Of a stretch of 43,040 bases of DNA, positions 41,883-43,040 are shown one piece after another (the first letter of the stretch is position 1; every line of letters begins with the position of its first letter). The notes under the pieces were generated by a model that was not told where the DNA came from, ran no database searches, and was given only the letters and a program-made list of their open reading frames with translations. The position numbers and the translations under genes were made by a program. Origin of the DNA: Bacteroidales bacterium (GTDB lineage Bacteria > Bacteroidota > Bacteroidia > Bacteroidales > UBA7960); NCBI GenBank assembly GCA_019429365.1, contig JAHYJD010000018.1, positions 1-43,040 of the forward strand. Direction: 5' to 3'.

Positions 41883-43040
41883 ATGTTCAGAAAAACCCTT
41901 CGCCGCGAAGGCATCCGAAACTTCCTGAAGCTGTTTTCCAGCTCACTGCTGGCACAGGGGCTCTCGCTGGCGCTTTCGCCACTGTTTGCAAGGCTTTTCA
42001 CGCCCAATGATTTCGGGTTGGTGGCCCTTTACCTGGGCATTTTCAGTGTGCTTTCGGTGCTTGCCACGGCCAAATACGAGCAGGCCATCATGCTGCCCCG
42101 CTCCGATCAGGCGGCACGCTCGCTTTTCTGGCTGGTACAGATGATCAGCCTGGCGTTTGCCCTTTTTGTGCTGCTTGCCGTTTTATTGGGTGGGGGGTTT
42201 ATCACCACCCTTTCGGGGAATGCTTCCCTCCGCCCCTGGCTGTGGTTTCTGCCCCTGAGCCTGCTTATGCACGGATTGTTTCAGGGCGCTACCTTTTACG
42301 CCAATCGCCACAAAAAGTTTGGTGTGATGGCTGGCAGTACCCTGCTGCATTACAGCGTGCTGAATGGCACCCGTGTTGTCACCGGACTGCTGCAAACGGC
42401 CTTCAACGGGCTGCTGGGCGCGCAGATCATGGCCCAGGTGGGCAGTACATTTTATATGATAATGCGTTCTGCGCGAAAACTGTTCAGCCCCGACGATGCC
42501 CTCTCGCTCGAGCGCATCAGCCATCAGGCAAGGATTTATTCGGGCTACCCGCGCTACAACATGCTGCTCAACTTCACCAACAACCTCTCGGGAGCCCTGC
42601 CAATCTTTATGTTTACCCGCGGTTTCTCTGCCGAAGTGGCCGGACTGTATGCCTTTGGATACACTTTCGTGTTCAGGCCGCTCAGCCTGTTTTCGCAAAG
42701 TACCCTGCAGGTGCTTTCGCAGAAAATTATTGAAGATTACCATCAGGGCAGGTATGTATATCCGGCACTCAAAAAGCTGGTGTTGCGCTTTTTTGCTCTA
42801 GGCATAATTCCTTTTACCCTGCTGGCCATTTTTGCGCCGGCGGTTTTCAGGCTGGTATTTACCGAAGAGTACCTTTTGGCAGGGCGTTTTTTGCAGGTAC
42901 TAAGCCCCTGGCTTTTTGCCGTCTTCCTTACCAGCCCGCTCTCGTTCGTGCCCGAACTGTTTTTCCACCAGAAAAAAGCCATGATCATCGACATTGTGCT
43001 GCTGGTGTTGCGCTTTTTGGCACTTTGGGCCGGTATATGG
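41883..43040 (+). CDS. Polysaccharide flippase / MATE-like O-antigen transporter, partial (3' end outside)
   Basis: 386 codons open from the ATG at 41883 to the last base; the stop lies beyond the window. Multiple hydrophobic helices match the Wzx/MVF-type polytopic flippase fold: SSLLAQGLSLALSPLFARLFTP, FGLVALYLGIFSVLSVLATAKYEQAIMLPRS (the Wzx KYE-x-A motif), SGALPIFMFTRGFSAEVAGLYAFGY and LLAIFAPAVFRLVF. It likely moves lipid-linked O-antigen or capsule units across the inner membrane. It is transcribed away from the 58-residue gene. A -7-like TATTTTTTG is at 41811-41819. Further polysaccharide genes may follow downstream. Confidence 0.88.
   Translation, partial: MFRKTLRREGIRNFLKLFSSSLLAQGLSLALSPLFARLFTPNDFGLVALYLGIFSVLSVLATAKYEQAIMLPRSDQAARSLFWLVQMISLAFALFVLLAVLLGGGFITTLSGNASLRPWLWFLPLSLLMHGLFQGATFYANRHKKFGVMAGSTLLHYSVLNGTRVVTGLLQTAFNGLLGAQIMAQVGSTFYMIMRSARKLFSPDDALSLERISHQARIYSGYPRYNMLLNFTNNLSGALPIFMFTRGFSAEVAGLYAFGYTFVFRPLSLFSQSTLQVLSQKIIEDYHQGRYVYPALKKLVLRFFALGIIPFTLLAIFAPAVFRLVFTEEYLLAGRFLQVLSPWLFAVFLTSPLSFVPELFFHQKKAMIIDIVLLVLRFLALWAGIW

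Overview
The window looks like an ordinary chromosomal segment of a Bacteroidota bacterium, probably Bacteroidales/Marinilabiliales-like; that placement is an inference from gene content. The support is as follows. Two large proteins carry signal peptides and type IX secretion (T9SS) C-terminal sorting domains. There is a PorX-type response regulator with a PglZ domain, a fused LpxC-FabZ, a long IspG, and two LpxD paralogues flanking efp. Promoter -7 boxes have the Bacteroidota form TAnnTTTG, and most starts lack a Shine-Dalgarno sequence. No prophage, CRISPR array, intact insertion sequence or obvious island is visible.

Layout. 1-7.1 kb: a secreted delta-60-repeat T9SS cargo protein, a small lipoprotein, and a TPR/transmembrane/SpoIIE-type phosphatase. 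7.1-12.1 kb: a repeat-laden spacer, ispG (MEP isoprenoid pathway), then the potassium-uptake pair trkA-trkH. 12.1-17.6 kb: glycosyltransferase, lipoprotein-type glutathione peroxidase, manA with a small acidic partner, an SDR oxidoreductase and a GNAT-like protein. 17.7-17.9 kb: two identical tRNA-Lys genes with a shared promoter and terminator. 17.9-21.1 kb: a minus-strand operon porX-tsaE-ald. 21.4-28.3 kb: HD hydrolase, lpxD, lpxC-fabZ, lpxA, an ABC ATPase, efp and a second lpxD, i.e. the early lipid A pathway plus translation factor EF-P. 28.3-30.3 kb: a minus-strand ccmB-ccmC-ccmD-ccmE cluster for haem export and cytochrome c maturation. It includes a 58-residue CcmD-like gene and a CcmE whose haem-attachment residue is Cys (CxxxY). 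30.4-37.9 kb: a giant SprB-repeat T9SS adhesin-like protein and a 1210-residue cytoplasmic GH13 enzyme. 38.0-41.4 kb: a small membrane protein, a CrtI-like desaturase, and a roughly 900-bp non-coding stretch with a 30-bp perfect palindrome and four tandem 11-bp repeats. 41.4-43.0 kb: tRNA-His, a 58-residue cationic-tailed small protein, and a polysaccharide flippase that runs off the window end.

How the parts relate. Much of the window serves the cell envelope: lipid A synthesis, T9SS cargo and its regulator PorX, a flippase, a carotenoid-type desaturase, and isoprenoid precursor supply through IspG. The ABC ATPase inside the lipid A cluster is a plausible missing CcmA partner for the ccmBCDE cluster 2 kb away. 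I did not find a clear-cut new defence or mobile system. The points most worth checking are the CxxxY CcmE cluster without ccmF/ccmH, the intergenic repeat families, an alanine dehydrogenase without the canonical active-site His, a TrkA with a degraded first nucleotide-binding loop, and the large GH13 protein with unassigned flanks.
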